Assembly: GCF_017874475.1 (NCBI RefSeq)
Contig: NZ_JAGGLO010000010.1
Span: 1-64,000, forward strand
Direction: 5' to 3'
DNA from: Anaerococcus degeneri
GTDB lineage: Bacteria; Bacillota; Clostridia; Tissierellales; Peptoniphilaceae
DNA: 64,000 bases
Part shown: positions 35,336 through 44,486 of the stretch, in pieces
Layout of the letters: each line of letters opens with the position of its first letter
How positions within the stretch are numbered: position 1 is the stretch's first letter
Position numbers and translations under genes: made by a program
The notes under the pieces: model-generated
Databases searched by the model: none
What the model saw: the letters and a program-made list of their open reading frames with translations, nothing else
Told to the model about the DNA's origin: nothing

Positions 35336-36631
35336 ATGTTTAATTATATAATAAAAAGATTTAAAAAAATTGTACTTAGAATCCTAGCCCTAATGTTTTT
35401 TCTAATTTTTTTGCTAATGGTATTTCTCTACCTAAATTATAAGTTAAGCGATGAATATCCAAATCCTAATGATATTTATACCTATGTAGAAAACAATAAA
35501 AGCAATTCTTACCTAAATGAAAAAAACAAAGAATTTTTAAAAGAAAATGATATTTGGGCTCTAAGACTTAATAAGGATGGGAAAGTTATCGAATCTTTTA
35601 ACAAACCAAGGCAAGTTAAGGATAAGTTCGACCTTACAGATATAGCGGGCTTCACCAGGTATTATTTGGCTGATTATCCAGTTTTCACCTATATACTAGG
35701 AGATGGTCTACTTGTCTTTGCCTACCCGAAAAATTCTCTGGATAAGTTTCCATCTAATTACTATAACTACCACAACCTTATTTTTAATTTATGGTTAGTT
35801 GTCATATTTTTAATATTCTTTTTAATCTTTGTCTATGTTTTTTACAGGATGGATATAAGGGATATACTTAAAAATATTACCCCTTTTCAAAAGGCCATTG
35901 ATGGTCTTTTTGAAGACGACTATGAAAAACTAGATGAAAGTGGAGAATTAAAGGATTTGGCCTTTGCCATAAATAAGGCAAATGAAAAATATAACAATTT
36001 AAAAACCTCACAAAGTAAGTGGATTAGGGGCCTAAGCCATGATGTAAGAACTCCCCTTGCAAAAATTTCCTGGGAGCTAAATAAGGAAAATAAGGAAGAG
36101 CTAGATACCAAAAATATCCAGGACCAAGTCCTAAAGATTTCAAATATCCTAGAGGGCTTAAATCTCACTATGTCCCTTGCTAACATTGATAAGGAAGGCT
36201 TTGTGGCGGAAAACCCTGTTAAGATAATAAGAAAACTCATAGTTGATAAGTTAAACGAAAACCCAGATAGGGAAATCATTTTTGACAACAAGCTAGTAAA
36301 CCAAGATATAAAAATCAAAATGGATCCGACTTTATTTTATAGGATGGTAGAAAATATCTTGAAAAATTCTCTAATTTATACAAATGGAAAAATTACCGTC
36401 ATCCTTCAGACCCTTGATAATAAGTTAATTATTAGAATCCTAGACCAAGGCCAGGGGCTTGGTAGAAATATTATTAAAAAAATTTACGAAGAAGATTTGA
36501 CCAACATTACAAGGCATGGCTTAGGAATTTTTATCGCTAAGCAAATTTCCGATTTACATGACGGGAGATTTACCATTAAAAATTGCAAGCCGGGTCTTGA
36601 AGTTTCCTTCGACTTTGACCTTATCTGTTAA
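35336..36631 (+). CDS. Sensor histidine kinase
   Basis: A 431-residue membrane kinase. Two helices at about residues 12-34 and 147-173 flank a 110-residue extracellular domain that shows no clear sensor family. The H-box His lies in IRGLSHDVRTPLAKI (about 225-239), the N-box is MVENILKNSLIY and the G-boxes ILDQGQGLG and GLGIFIAKQ follow. It begins 1 base after the response-regulator stop and is cotranscribed with it. Stimulus unknown; neighbours suggest peptide antibiotics. Confidence 0.93.
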   Translation: MFNYIIKRFKKIVLRILALMFFLIFLLMVFLYLNYKLSDEYPNPNDIYTYVENNKSNSYLNEKNKEFLKENDIWALRLNKDGKVIESFNKPRQVKDKFDLTDIAGFTRYYLADYPVFTYILGDGLLVFAYPKNSLDKFPSNYYNYHNLIFNLWLVVIFLIFFLIFVYVFYRMDIRDILKNITPFQKAIDGLFEDDYEKLDESGELKDLAFAINKANEKYNNLKTSQSKWIRGLSHDVRTPLAKISWELNKENKEELDTKNIQDQVLKISNILEGLNLTMSLANIDKEGFVAENPVKIIRKLIVDKLNENPDREIIFDNKLVNQDIKIKMDPTLFYRMVENILKNSLIYTNGKITVILQTLDNKLIIRILDQGQGLGRNIIKKIYEEDLTNITRHGLGIFIAKQISDLHDGRFTIKNCKPGLEVSFDFDLIC

Positions 36632-36639
36632 ATCTAAAA

Positions 36640-36670
36640 GACGAGCAAACTCTAAAAGAGCCAGCTCGTC
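36640..36670. terminator. Bidirectional terminator
   Basis: GACGAGC (36640-36646) pairs with GCTCGTC (36664-36670). It has ATTTTTT on the plus side and TTTTAG on the minus side, between the convergent kinase and cytX genes. Confidence 0.85.
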
Positions 36671-36675
36671 ATTTT

Positions 36676-37836
36676 TTAATCTTTTATCAATTTTTCAGCC
36701 AAAATTTTTACTATTATCACAACAACTATACATGAAATTGTCGAACCTATAAGGAGGTCCATCTTCAAAAATACCCTATTTGCGACAAAGCCGATTAGCC
36801 AAATTATCATGTTTTTGTAATAAATATTAGATTCTGATTTATCTTTGCCTAGGATAAAGAAATCAGCGATTTGTATTGCTATCATTGGGGCGAAGACTGA
36901 ACCGATTAGGTATAAAAATTCAGTTATATCATCCATTGGGAAAATAATCGCAGCAATTGTACCGATTATTGTGACAATTATGCCTATTTTTTTCCCGTCA
37001 ACCTTCTTTGACAAAGATTCGGCGGAAATACCTGCTGAATAGGCATCAAGGAAGGTGGTTGTCACAGTTGATAGGATTATAATTACCATAGCGGCAAGGC
37101 CTAGGCCTGATTTTACCATAATCATGGCTATATCGCTCTCTTCTGTGACCAGGGCCATACCCATACCAATTAAATACATCCACATGGAAACTAGGGTGTA
37201 GATTACAGTTGATGTGAGGGTTGCTCCCCTTGGGTCTTCTGCCTCCCTAGTGTAGTCGGATATGAGTGGCAACCAGGAAAGTGGCATGGCGACAGCAAGT
37301 TCTATGGCAAGGCCAAAGCTCATTGCATCGGCTGCCGCTTGTGAATTGAAGTTTACACCCTTAAATACCTTAAAAGAAAGTAGGATTGTAAGGATAAATA
37401 GAAGGGACATGGAAACTGTATTGAGTTTTCCAAGGTTTGATATACCTACCATTATCCAAACTAAGACCAAGGCTCCAATTACAAGGGCCCAAATTATATG
37501 TCCTGTAGAAAAAACGTGGGAGCTTGAGATTGCTCCATCGTAGATCATAATAGCAGTCCAACCTACAAGTTGGAGAACATTTAAAAGGGCAAAAAACAAA
37601 CCACCCTTTTGCCCAAAGGACATTTTTACAGTCTCCATGGCCGATTTTTCGGTCCTACCTCCGATAAGACCTGCCATGTATAATAAAATAGCTCCGATAG
37701 CGTGACCAATTACCATTGCCAAAAGACCTTTTCTAAAGCCTAGGGGTGCAAAATATGTTCCTGTAATAATTTCTGCTATGGAAACTCCCGCCCCAAACCA
37801 AATCAGGCCATTTTCAAAATTTGACGTTTTTTTCAT
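36676..37836 (-). CDS. cytX: Putative hydroxymethylpyrimidine transporter CytX
   Basis: A 386-residue NCS1-family permease with about twelve hydrophobic helices. It matches CytX, the thiamine-precursor transporter usually linked to a TPP riboswitch. Family features are GTYFAPLGFRKGLLAMVIGHAIGA and WLPLISDYTREAEDPRG. It likely imports hydroxymethylpyrimidine (or a related pyrimidine) for thiamine synthesis. It lies alone behind a TPP riboswitch and terminator, consistent with repression when TPP is plentiful. No thi biosynthesis gene is in the window. A cytosine or purine substrate is possible but less likely. Confidence 0.9.
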   Translation of the reverse strand: MKKTSNFENGLIWFGAGVSIAEIITGTYFAPLGFRKGLLAMVIGHAIGAILLYMAGLIGGRTEKSAMETVKMSFGQKGGLFFALLNVLQLVGWTAIMIYDGAISSSHVFSTGHIIWALVIGALVLVWIMVGISNLGKLNTVSMSLLFILTILLSFKVFKGVNFNSQAAADAMSFGLAIELAVAMPLSWLPLISDYTREAEDPRGATLTSTVIYTLVSMWMYLIGMGMALVTEESDIAMIMVKSGLGLAAMVIIILSTVTTTFLDAYSAGISAESLSKKVDGKKIGIIVTIIGTIAAIIFPMDDITEFLYLIGSVFAPMIAIQIADFFILGKDKSESNIYYKNMIIWLIGFVANRVFLKMDLLIGSTISCIVVVIIVKILAEKLIKD

Positions 37837-37929
37837 TTTAAATACTCCTTCCTTTTCTCTTGGGGATTTCTTTCCCCAAATAAGTTAATTTCCTCTTTCA
37901 TAATCTCTCCTCATTCTTATTTACAAAAA

Positions 37930-37951
37930 AGGACAAGCCAAGGCTCATCCT
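37930..37951 (-). terminator. TPP-controlled terminator
   Basis: AGGA-TG-AGCC, loop TT, GGCT-TG-TCCT on the minus RNA: ten pairs including two G-U, then TTTTTTGT. It lies between the TPP aptamer and cytX. Confidence 0.9.
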
Positions 37952-37983
37952 ATAAGTTCAAAAAAAATATGCATAAAAAATAT

Positions 37984-38066
37984 ACATACCTACGTTGGCA
38001 TTATCCAAATCAGGTAAGGTCGAGGCTAAGCCTCCTCTCAGATCTTTTAAGAACTCCCTTGTATGC
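37984..38066 (-). promoter_or_regulatory. TPP riboswitch (THI element)
   Basis: On the minus strand CTGAGA (38036-38041), ACCTGAT (38009-38015), GGATAATGCCA (37996-38006) and GTAGG (37989-37993) match the THI-box consensus. CATAC (38061-38065) pairs with GTATG (37985-37989) to close P1. It controls cytX through the terminator that follows. Confidence 0.95.
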
Positions 38067-38071
38067 CTTAT

Positions 38072-38100
38072 ATTTTAAATCTTTCCCAAATTTTTGTCAA
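38072..38100 (-). promoter_or_regulatory. Promoter of cytX
   Basis: TTGACA (38095-38100), 17-base spacer and TAAAAT (38072-38077), a few bases upstream of the TPP aptamer. Confidence 0.6.
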
Positions 38101-38130
38101 GGAAAATTTTCCTAGCTTCATTCTTAGATT

Positions 38131-38157
38131 AATATCAAACATAAGCCTATTGATATT
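38131..38157 (+). promoter_or_regulatory. Inverted repeat overlapping the ArsR-gene promoter
   Basis: AATATCAA (38131-38138) and TTGATATT (38150-38157) form an 8-bp inverted repeat with an 11-base spacer. It overlaps the -35 box, an ideal place for an operator. Confidence 0.55.
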
Positions 38158-38178
38158 AGATGTGATTCGTCTTATAAT
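38150..38178 (+). promoter_or_regulatory. Promoter of the ArsR/ABC exporter operon
   Basis: TTGATA (38150-38155), 17-base spacer and TATAAT (38173-38178), close to consensus. Two or more inverted repeats lie in and after it. Confidence 0.75.
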
Positions 38179-38211
38179 TAGGTTAATAGAAATCTAATAT
38201 AAAAATAACTA

Positions 38212-38227
38212 TTAGATATATATCTAA
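38212..38227 (+). promoter_or_regulatory. Perfect 16-bp palindrome TTAGATATATATCTAA
   Basis: It lies 34 bases after the -10 and directly before the RBS (AAGAAAGGA). ATTAGAT also occurs at 38155 and, inverted, at about 38192. Candidate binding site for the ArsR-like repressor encoded next. Confidence 0.55.
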
Positions 38228-38240
38228 GAAAGGATCTATA

Positions 38241-39440
38241 ATGAAATCTCACTTTAATAATTTTAATCTCATAGAAAAGCCCTTGCTTGTAAATGAAGCA
38301 GGCATTATGATTTATCTTTACACAAACTACTTGGCTGCAAAAAACAAAAACTTCTTCTCTTTTGAGGATTCCTATCCAGGTTTTAATTACTCACAGGATA
38401 TGAATTTAACCTCAATAGATACCGCTTTTTACAACAACAAGGCCTATACAGACTTTGTTAGAAGTGTAAAAAAGGAATCCCTTCCCTATCTAGAAGAGTT
38501 TTTTCATGACCAAAATGAGGATATTTTAAATCTTTTTTACATATTTACAGAAAACGATGGAAATTATTTGCCTTTTATGGCAGGTGTTTTCCAAAATATC
38601 AACGTTACATCTATTAAGGACTTTTCTTATGAGATCTTTGACCTAGTCTTCAACCTAGCTTTTTTAAGAAATATAGGTGTTGATATAGATGATCCAGAAT
38701 TAAAGTCTACAACTATAAAAGAATGGTCAAGAAAAGCTTTAAAATCAGACTTTCTAAGCTTAATAGCTAATCTACCCTACGAAGATAAGCTTTCTATGGC
38801 ACTTTTAAGGTCTTTTTCCAATAAAAAATCTATCTACGATAGACTTTATCCTCTTTTAGAAAAAATTTGCCAGATTTTAGAAAATAATTTTCCAAAAATT
38901 AAAGACGAATTCATGGACCATTTTAAAAAAATAAAAAAAGATGGCTACAAAAAGGTAAGTGAAGTAATAGACCAAGTTGGCTTAACAAGTTTTTTAAGCA
39001 AAAGAGATGAGCCTTTTAACATCTATGGTCTAATCCTTGCACCAAATATGACTATGATTCAATTTATATCAGAAGATTACGATGATGCCTTTATCAAGTT
39101 TGGAATTTATTCAAATAAAGAATTTGTAGAAAAGGAAAATAAGCTAAAACACCTAAGCCAATACCTAAAAATCCTAGGAGACCCAACAAGGATTGACATC
39201 CTAGATCTCTTAAAGGAAAAAAATTACTACGCAAAAGAGCTTTCTGACAAGCTTTATATAACTCCTGCCACCCTTTCTTACCACATAAGCCAACTTCATG
39301 TTTGCGGCTTCATTGGTGCCTATATCGAGGGCAGAAAGACCTATTATTACTTAAGAAAACCTGGTTTTGAAAAAGTAATAGAAGAATTAACTGAATTTTC
39401 TAAAGACATAAAGGAGGAAGATCATGGAAAAGAATCTTAA
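38241..39440 (+). CDS. ArsR-type regulator with large N-terminal domain
   Basis: A 399-residue protein. The last 90 residues are an ArsR-family winged helix: LKHLSQYLKILGDPTRIDIL, AKELSDKLYITPATLSYHIS, then GRKTYYYLRKPG. The N-terminal 300 residues are helical and contain no motif I recognise; classical ArsR proteins are only about 110 residues. No CxC metal site is visible, so it is not an obvious metal sensor. It is the first gene of an operon with two exporter ABC proteins (its stop overlaps the first ABC start by 17 bp) and probably represses it until its ligand binds. Confidence 0.8.
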   Translation: MKSHFNNFNLIEKPLLVNEAGIMIYLYTNYLAAKNKNFFSFEDSYPGFNYSQDMNLTSIDTAFYNNKAYTDFVRSVKKESLPYLEEFFHDQNEDILNLFYIFTENDGNYLPFMAGVFQNINVTSIKDFSYEIFDLVFNLAFLRNIGVDIDDPELKSTTIKEWSRKALKSDFLSLIANLPYEDKLSMALLRSFSNKKSIYDRLYPLLEKICQILENNFPKIKDEFMDHFKKIKKDGYKKVSEVIDQVGLTSFLSKRDEPFNIYGLILAPNMTMIQFISEDYDDAFIKFGIYSNKEFVEKENKLKHLSQYLKILGDPTRIDILDLLKEKNYYAKELSDKLYITPATLSYHISQLHVCGFIGAYIEGRKTYYYLRKPGFEKVIEELTEFSKDIKEEDHGKES

Positions 39441-41292
39441 AAACCTAAAAGAAAATCTCGCCCAAAATTTAAAGGACGAGAAGGTCATAAAATCATATCT
39501 CAGAGCCGATAAATTATCGAATTTTGACCTTCTAAAAATGGCCTACGCTCCTTTTAAGGATAATCTCAAAATCAAACTATCACTCATTCTTTATCCTATT
39601 ACAGCAGGTCTAATTCCAATAATTCAAGCCTTTATCATGTATTATTTAGTTGATCTGATAGAAAAAAATATTGACCTTAGGACAATGATTTTAACTATTT
39701 TAGCCTACGCCCTAATAATTTTCATCTGTTCTATGGTATCAAACCAGATTGAGCGTAGAACTTACTCGACTTATATGGGTACTAGGTTATCTACCTTCAT
39801 CAAGGCTTCTGGTCCTATTATGGAAATGGACTACGGTCTTGGGGAAAATTCTCTCTTTATGGCTGAATTTTCCAGAGGTTTTGAACCTTTTTCTAACAAC
39901 GTCACAGGCCTTGAAGGAATTTATCACGATATGTATAAGCTTTTGGCAAATGTCCTTTCCTTTGTGATTATATCAGTGATTATGACGAAACTATCCCCCC
40001 TAATTTTTATCTTTGCCATAATTTCGATATTAATTCAACTAGCAATTAGAACCTACACTGATAGGTATAGGCACTCCCACATGGGAGAGTTAAACAAGGT
40101 TAGGAGAAAAACTAACGCCTATTACAAAGAAGCATCCGACTTTCGTTTTGCCAAAGATATTAGGGTATTTTCTTTCAAGGATAGGTTTATAGAAGGCTTT
40201 AAGCCCCTTGTAGGAGATGTGGTTAAGATATCAAGAAAATTTATCAAGCCTGAAATGTACCTATCCCCTGTCCTTGCAGTTCTCCTTGTAGGAGTCGAAG
40301 CCCTTTGCTATTATTTTCTAACAGGAAAAATTATCGCAAATGAAATCACCCTTAAAAACCTAACCCTCCTTATCACATCAGTTGCAATTTATTCTAATGT
40401 TGTCTTGACTCTTGTAATAAATATAGCCCAAACCAGGTCAAACCTCCTCTATGTGTCAGATGGCTTTGATATGCTAAGAGCTGACCTAAAGTCACAGGCA
40501 GGAGATAAAAAAATTACTGGACCGATGTCAATCGAATTTAAAAACGTGAGCTTTTCTTATCCCCTATCTAACGTAAATGTTTTAGAAAATCTGTCATTTA
40601 CTATTAAGGAAAAGGAGAAGGTCGCAATTGTTGGTGTAAATGGGGCCGGTAAATCTACCATAGTTTCCCTAATACTTGGGTTATATAAACCAACCGCAGG
40701 CGAGATTTTTATTAACGGCATAAATGCTAATGACCTTGACCTTAAGGAAAGATACTCTGTCTTTGCAACAGTTTTACAAAATGTAGAGCCCCTTGCCGTT
40801 TCTATCGCAGAAAATGTAGCGGCGACCGATAAGAATATAGACAGGGACAGGGTCATAGATTCTCTAACAAAGGCAGGTCTTTCTTACAAGCTTGACCAAT
40901 TGCCAAAGGGAATTGACACCCAGATGACTCGTAATATCAGCGATGACGGAACACTTTTTTCTGGAGGAGAAAACCAGAAACTTGCAATCGCTCGTGCTCT
41001 TTATAAGAAAGATGCAGGTGCCCTAATCATGGACGAGCCAACTGCAGCCCTCGATGCCCTTGCAGAAGAGAAAATTTACAGGGACTTAGATGAAATCAGT
41101 AAGAACAAAACCCTGATTTTCATCTCCCACAGACTAGCTTCCACCAGGTTTTGTGACAAAATCATGCTCCTTGACGGCGGAAAGATCACCGAATACGGAA
41201 CTCATGATGAGCTACTAGCTGAAAATGGCCTATACAAAGAAATGTACGAATCTCAAAGAAAATACTATTTGGAGGAAAAGAATGAAAAATAA
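39424..41292 (+). CDS. ABC exporter, ATP-binding/permease fusion (first half)
   Basis: A 622-residue half-transporter. Six membrane helices lie in residues 45-340, and the ATPase begins near residue 370 with Walker A VGVNGAGKST, signature FSGGENQKLAIARAL, Walker B ALIMDEPTAALDA and H-loop ISHRLASTRF. It partners with the next gene as a heterodimer. Substrate unknown; heterodimeric Firmicutes exporters carry drugs, heme or peptides. Confidence 0.92.
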   Translation: MEKNLKNLKENLAQNLKDEKVIKSYLRADKLSNFDLLKMAYAPFKDNLKIKLSLILYPITAGLIPIIQAFIMYYLVDLIEKNIDLRTMILTILAYALIIFICSMVSNQIERRTYSTYMGTRLSTFIKASGPIMEMDYGLGENSLFMAEFSRGFEPFSNNVTGLEGIYHDMYKLLANVLSFVIISVIMTKLSPLIFIFAIISILIQLAIRTYTDRYRHSHMGELNKVRRKTNAYYKEASDFRFAKDIRVFSFKDRFIEGFKPLVGDVVKISRKFIKPEMYLSPVLAVLLVGVEALCYYFLTGKIIANEITLKNLTLLITSVAIYSNVVLTLVINIAQTRSNLLYVSDGFDMLRADLKSQAGDKKITGPMSIEFKNVSFSYPLSNVNVLENLSFTIKEKEKVAIVGVNGAGKSTIVSLILGLYKPTAGEIFINGINANDLDLKERYSVFATVLQNVEPLAVSIAENVAATDKNIDRDRVIDSLTKAGLSYKLDQLPKGIDTQMTRNISDDGTLFSGGENQKLAIARALYKKDAGALIMDEPTAALDALAEEKIYRDLDEISKNKTLIFISHRLASTRFCDKIMLLDGGKITEYGTHDELLAENGLYKEMYESQRKYYLEEKNEK

Positions 41293-43048
41293 ACTAAAAG
41301 CCCTATGGCTTTTTGCAAAAATTACTGCAAAAAATGATCCTCTTTATATACTGGTAATTATTTTAAACGCCCTTGCGCCAGCAGCAGCAACCATGGTTAA
41401 TATCTTTGTGCCAATGATTTTCATTAACCAAATCACAAACCCAAGGCCAGCTGACCAGTTTATAAAAATTCTAGTTTTATTAATTGTAGGAAAAATCCTC
41501 CTAGAAAGTCTTGAAAGACTCCTAAACAGAGAAGAATTTGTAAGACGTCAAGGAATTAATGATTATTTGACCTTTGAACTTGCCAAAAAAGCCATGGATT
41601 TGACTTATCAAAATATAGAAAATCCCCATACCCTAGACCTAAAAGAAAAGGCAAACGCCGCAATTAATATGGGAGCTATCCACAACTTGCTATCATGCCT
41701 TAAGGATATAATAACAAGTGTGGCAACCATGATAGGAACTGCCCTTGTAATAATATCCTTCTCCCCTTACTTGGTTGGTTTTTCAATTCTAATTTCCTTT
41801 TTAATAATACTTGTAAATGGCAAACAATCTGCCTACACCAGCAAGTTTGACCTAGAGATTGTAAATGTAAACAGGAGATTTTCCTATTATTTCTCCCTCA
41901 TGGCAAGCCCTCACTACCAAAAGGAAATAAGAGTCTTTGACCTGGGAGAAATGCTTCAATCTAAAACACAAGGATACTTAGATCAAATGATGGATGGATT
42001 TGAAGATAAATTCGGATTTGAGGCCAATATGGGAGCTATAAAAATCTTTTTAGAATCTATTTTACGACTAGTTTCCTACACCTATGTGGCAATGAGAACA
42101 CTCTCAGCTGCCTACGGCCCACAAATTTCCTTCGGATCATTTTCTGCTATTATTGGGGCGAATGAAAACTTCATGACATCCTTCCAGACCATGTTTTCAG
42201 AGCTGGCGGACTTTATTATGAGTTTAGCAAATCTTGAACCTCTCTACGATTTTTACATCCTAGATTCTGATTTTGAAGAAAATCTAGAAAAAGCTAGTGA
42301 TTTCCAAAGCTTGGAATTTAAAAATGTAACCTTTACCTATCCAGGATCAGAAAGGAAAATTATTGATAACTTATCATTTAGGATAAATAAGGGCGAGAAA
42401 ATATCAATTGTAGGTGTAAATAACGCCGGAAAGACAACAATTGTTAAACTTCTCCTAAGGTTTTTCGACATTGATTCTGGAGAAATTTTGTACAACGGGG
42501 TAAATATAAAAAATATTAGAAAAAAATCCCTATACGAAAAAATCAGCGGAGTCTTCCAGGACTTTTCCATCATGCCTTTTACAATCAAGGAAAATATTAT
42601 TGGAAATAAGGCTTTTAGCGAAAATAAAACTGATGAAATTATAAAACAGCTAGACCTAGACCAAAAGATAAAAGAACTTCCTCGTGGGATTAATACTTAT
42701 TTAAATAAGGACATATACGAAAATGCCACAGACCTTTCTCTTGGCCAAAAGCAAAAGCTTGCCATAGCTCGTGCCCTCTACCAAGACGCAGACTTCCTAA
42801 TCCTAGATGAGCCAACAGCATCCTTAGACCCCCTTGCAGAAAGCAAAATCTACGAGCATTTTAATGAAATGACAGAGGGGAAAACCGCAATCTTCATCTC
42901 CCACAGGATGAGCTCGTCAAGATTTACCGACAAAATCCTCCTCTTAGACGGAGGAAGGGCAGCAGCCTTCGATAGCCATGATAAACTAATGGCCTACGAC
43001 AACCTCTACTCCAAACTCTACAAGGCCCAGGCTCAGTATTTTGAATAG
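41282..43048 (+). CDS. ABC exporter, ATP-binding/permease fusion (second half)
   Basis: A 588-residue half-transporter. Six helices to about residue 320; Walker A VGVNNAGKTT (one residue unlike the usual GAGKST), signature LSLGQKQKLAIARAL (SL-GQ in place of SGGE), Walker B FLILDEPTASLDP and H-loop ISHRMSSS. The start at 41282 has GGAGG in front and overlaps the first half by 11 bp. Its ATP site deviates more than the first half's, as in asymmetric heterodimers. A bidirectional terminator follows. Confidence 0.9.
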   Translation: MKNKLKALWLFAKITAKNDPLYILVIILNALAPAAATMVNIFVPMIFINQITNPRPADQFIKILVLLIVGKILLESLERLLNREEFVRRQGINDYLTFELAKKAMDLTYQNIENPHTLDLKEKANAAINMGAIHNLLSCLKDIITSVATMIGTALVIISFSPYLVGFSILISFLIILVNGKQSAYTSKFDLEIVNVNRRFSYYFSLMASPHYQKEIRVFDLGEMLQSKTQGYLDQMMDGFEDKFGFEANMGAIKIFLESILRLVSYTYVAMRTLSAAYGPQISFGSFSAIIGANENFMTSFQTMFSELADFIMSLANLEPLYDFYILDSDFEENLEKASDFQSLEFKNVTFTYPGSERKIIDNLSFRINKGEKISIVGVNNAGKTTIVKLLLRFFDIDSGEILYNGVNIKNIRKKSLYEKISGVFQDFSIMPFTIKENIIGNKAFSENKTDEIIKQLDLDQKIKELPRGINTYLNKDIYENATDLSLGQKQKLAIARALYQDADFLILDEPTASLDPLAESKIYEHFNEMTEGKTAIFISHRMSSSRFTDKILLLDGGRAAAFDSHDKLMAYDNLYSKLYKAQAQYFE

Positions 43049-43054
43049 GCAACA

Positions 43055-43079
43055 AAAAACTCCCTCAATGGGAGTTTTT
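43055..43079. terminator. Bidirectional terminator
   Basis: AAAAACTCCC (43055-43064) pairs with GGGAGTTTTT (43070-43079), 10 bp, between the convergent exporter and ugpB-like genes. Confidence 0.93.
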
Positions 43080-43087
43080 GCTTTGTT

Positions 43088-44389
43088 TTATTTTTCGAAA
43101 TCTGCTTTAAATTGTGGTGCGAAAGCTTCCATTTCTGCTTTAACATCGCTATCTGGGTTTGATAGGATTTCTTCAAGTTTGCTTGCAATATCGTTGTAAG
43201 CTTGTTGGCTGCCTGGAACAAGTGGTCTTGAGAATAGTTTTTCACTTGCAGCTCCAAGGATTTTTGGAATTTCTGAATCAGCATTTTTGTAGTTTTCATC
43301 TTCTACAGCTGATTTTCTAGCTGGCATATAGCCTGTTGCTAGACCAAATTTAATTTGAGCTTCCTTGCTTGAAACATATTTTAGGAATCTAAATGCAGCG
43401 TCTTTTTGTTCATCGCTTGCGCCGTCAAACATATAGATGTTTGTACCTTGTTGAACTGCCTTGTCTGCTGGATATGCTTGGGCTGCGTATTTGAATTTGC
43501 CTTCAACGCCTTCTTTAACATATACTTCACCAGCGTTTGAACCAATGTAGCCTGCTAATTGTCCGTTAGCGAATGGGCCTGATAGGTATTGGTCAGTGCC
43601 TGCTATTCTAAAGTAACCTTCTTTAATACCGTCTAGGTAGTAGTTAATTGCTTCGATTGATTCAGGACTTGTAACGTCAAGGTCTGGACCAAATTCTATG
43701 CCCTTGTTTTTAAGGTAGGTTACATAGAAGTTTGAAAGTGAATCCCAACCAAAAGCTGGAATATCTTTTTCTGCCTTGATTTTTTTAGCAACTTCTTTTA
43801 GCTCTTCAAAGCTTGTTGGATTTTTAAGTCCTAGTTCATCAAATAGGTCTTGGTTATACCATAGAACTTCTGTTGATTTATTGAATGGAATACCGATGAT
43901 TTTGCCATCTTGTTCGATTTCATCCCTTACACCTGGGAAGATATCTTCGTAATCTGTAATTCCTTCTTCGCCCTTTACTCTTTCTGTAAGGTCTGCTACC
44001 ATACCAGCTTCAGAAAATTGAAGCATCCAGTCTGGATAAGCTTGGGTAATAGTTGGTAGGTCTTTTGGAGATTGCATAGTTGCAACTAGGATTTGGTTAA
44101 GATCGCCATAACCACCTTGGTGTTGGAGGGTGATTTTAACATCTGGGTTTTCTTTTTCAAAATCTTTTACAAGGCCTTCAAGAGCTTCGCCTTGGCCACC
44201 GCCCATTGCGTGCCAGAAAACTACTTCTGTTTGACCTTCTTTTGCAGGTTCTTTACTTTCTTCTGCTTTTTCCTCTACCTTAGCTTCTTCTTTTGGAGCT
44301 TCTTCTTTTTTGTCGGCATTTTTGCCACAAGCTGAAAACATTCCTATAGATAGGACTAAGGCTGCAAGTAATGTTAATTTTTTCTTCAT
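43088..44389 (-). CDS. ugpB: UgpB-like extracellular solute-binding lipoprotein
   Basis: A 433-residue lipoprotein with signal peptide and lipobox FSAC (Cys near residue 21). The mature N-terminus is Lys/Glu-rich. WHAMGGGQGEALEGLVKDF (about 60-78) and PDWMLQF match UgpB-type G3P-binding proteins of the family-1 solute-binding class. It should bind G3P or glycerophosphodiesters outside the cell. It is last in the operon ugpC-ugpA-ugpE-ugpB, which agrees with a glp module elsewhere in this window. Maltose or other sugars cannot be excluded without experiment. Confidence 0.87.
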   Translation of the reverse strand: MKKKLTLLAALVLSIGMFSACGKNADKKEEAPKEEAKVEEKAEESKEPAKEGQTEVVFWHAMGGGQGEALEGLVKDFEKENPDVKITLQHQGGYGDLNQILVATMQSPKDLPTITQAYPDWMLQFSEAGMVADLTERVKGEEGITDYEDIFPGVRDEIEQDGKIIGIPFNKSTEVLWYNQDLFDELGLKNPTSFEELKEVAKKIKAEKDIPAFGWDSLSNFYVTYLKNKGIEFGPDLDVTSPESIEAINYYLDGIKEGYFRIAGTDQYLSGPFANGQLAGYIGSNAGEVYVKEGVEGKFKYAAQAYPADKAVQQGTNIYMFDGASDEQKDAAFRFLKYVSSKEAQIKFGLATGYMPARKSAVEDENYKNADSEIPKILGAASEKLFSRPLVPGSQQAYNDIASKLEEILSNPDSDVKAEMEAFAPQFKADFEK

Positions 44390-44486
44390 TTCTTCCCCTT
44401 TAAATATTTTTTCCTAAGTTCCCATACAAGCAAACTTAATTTAACTTACATTTTATATATACCCCTTCACAGAAATTTAATCAATA

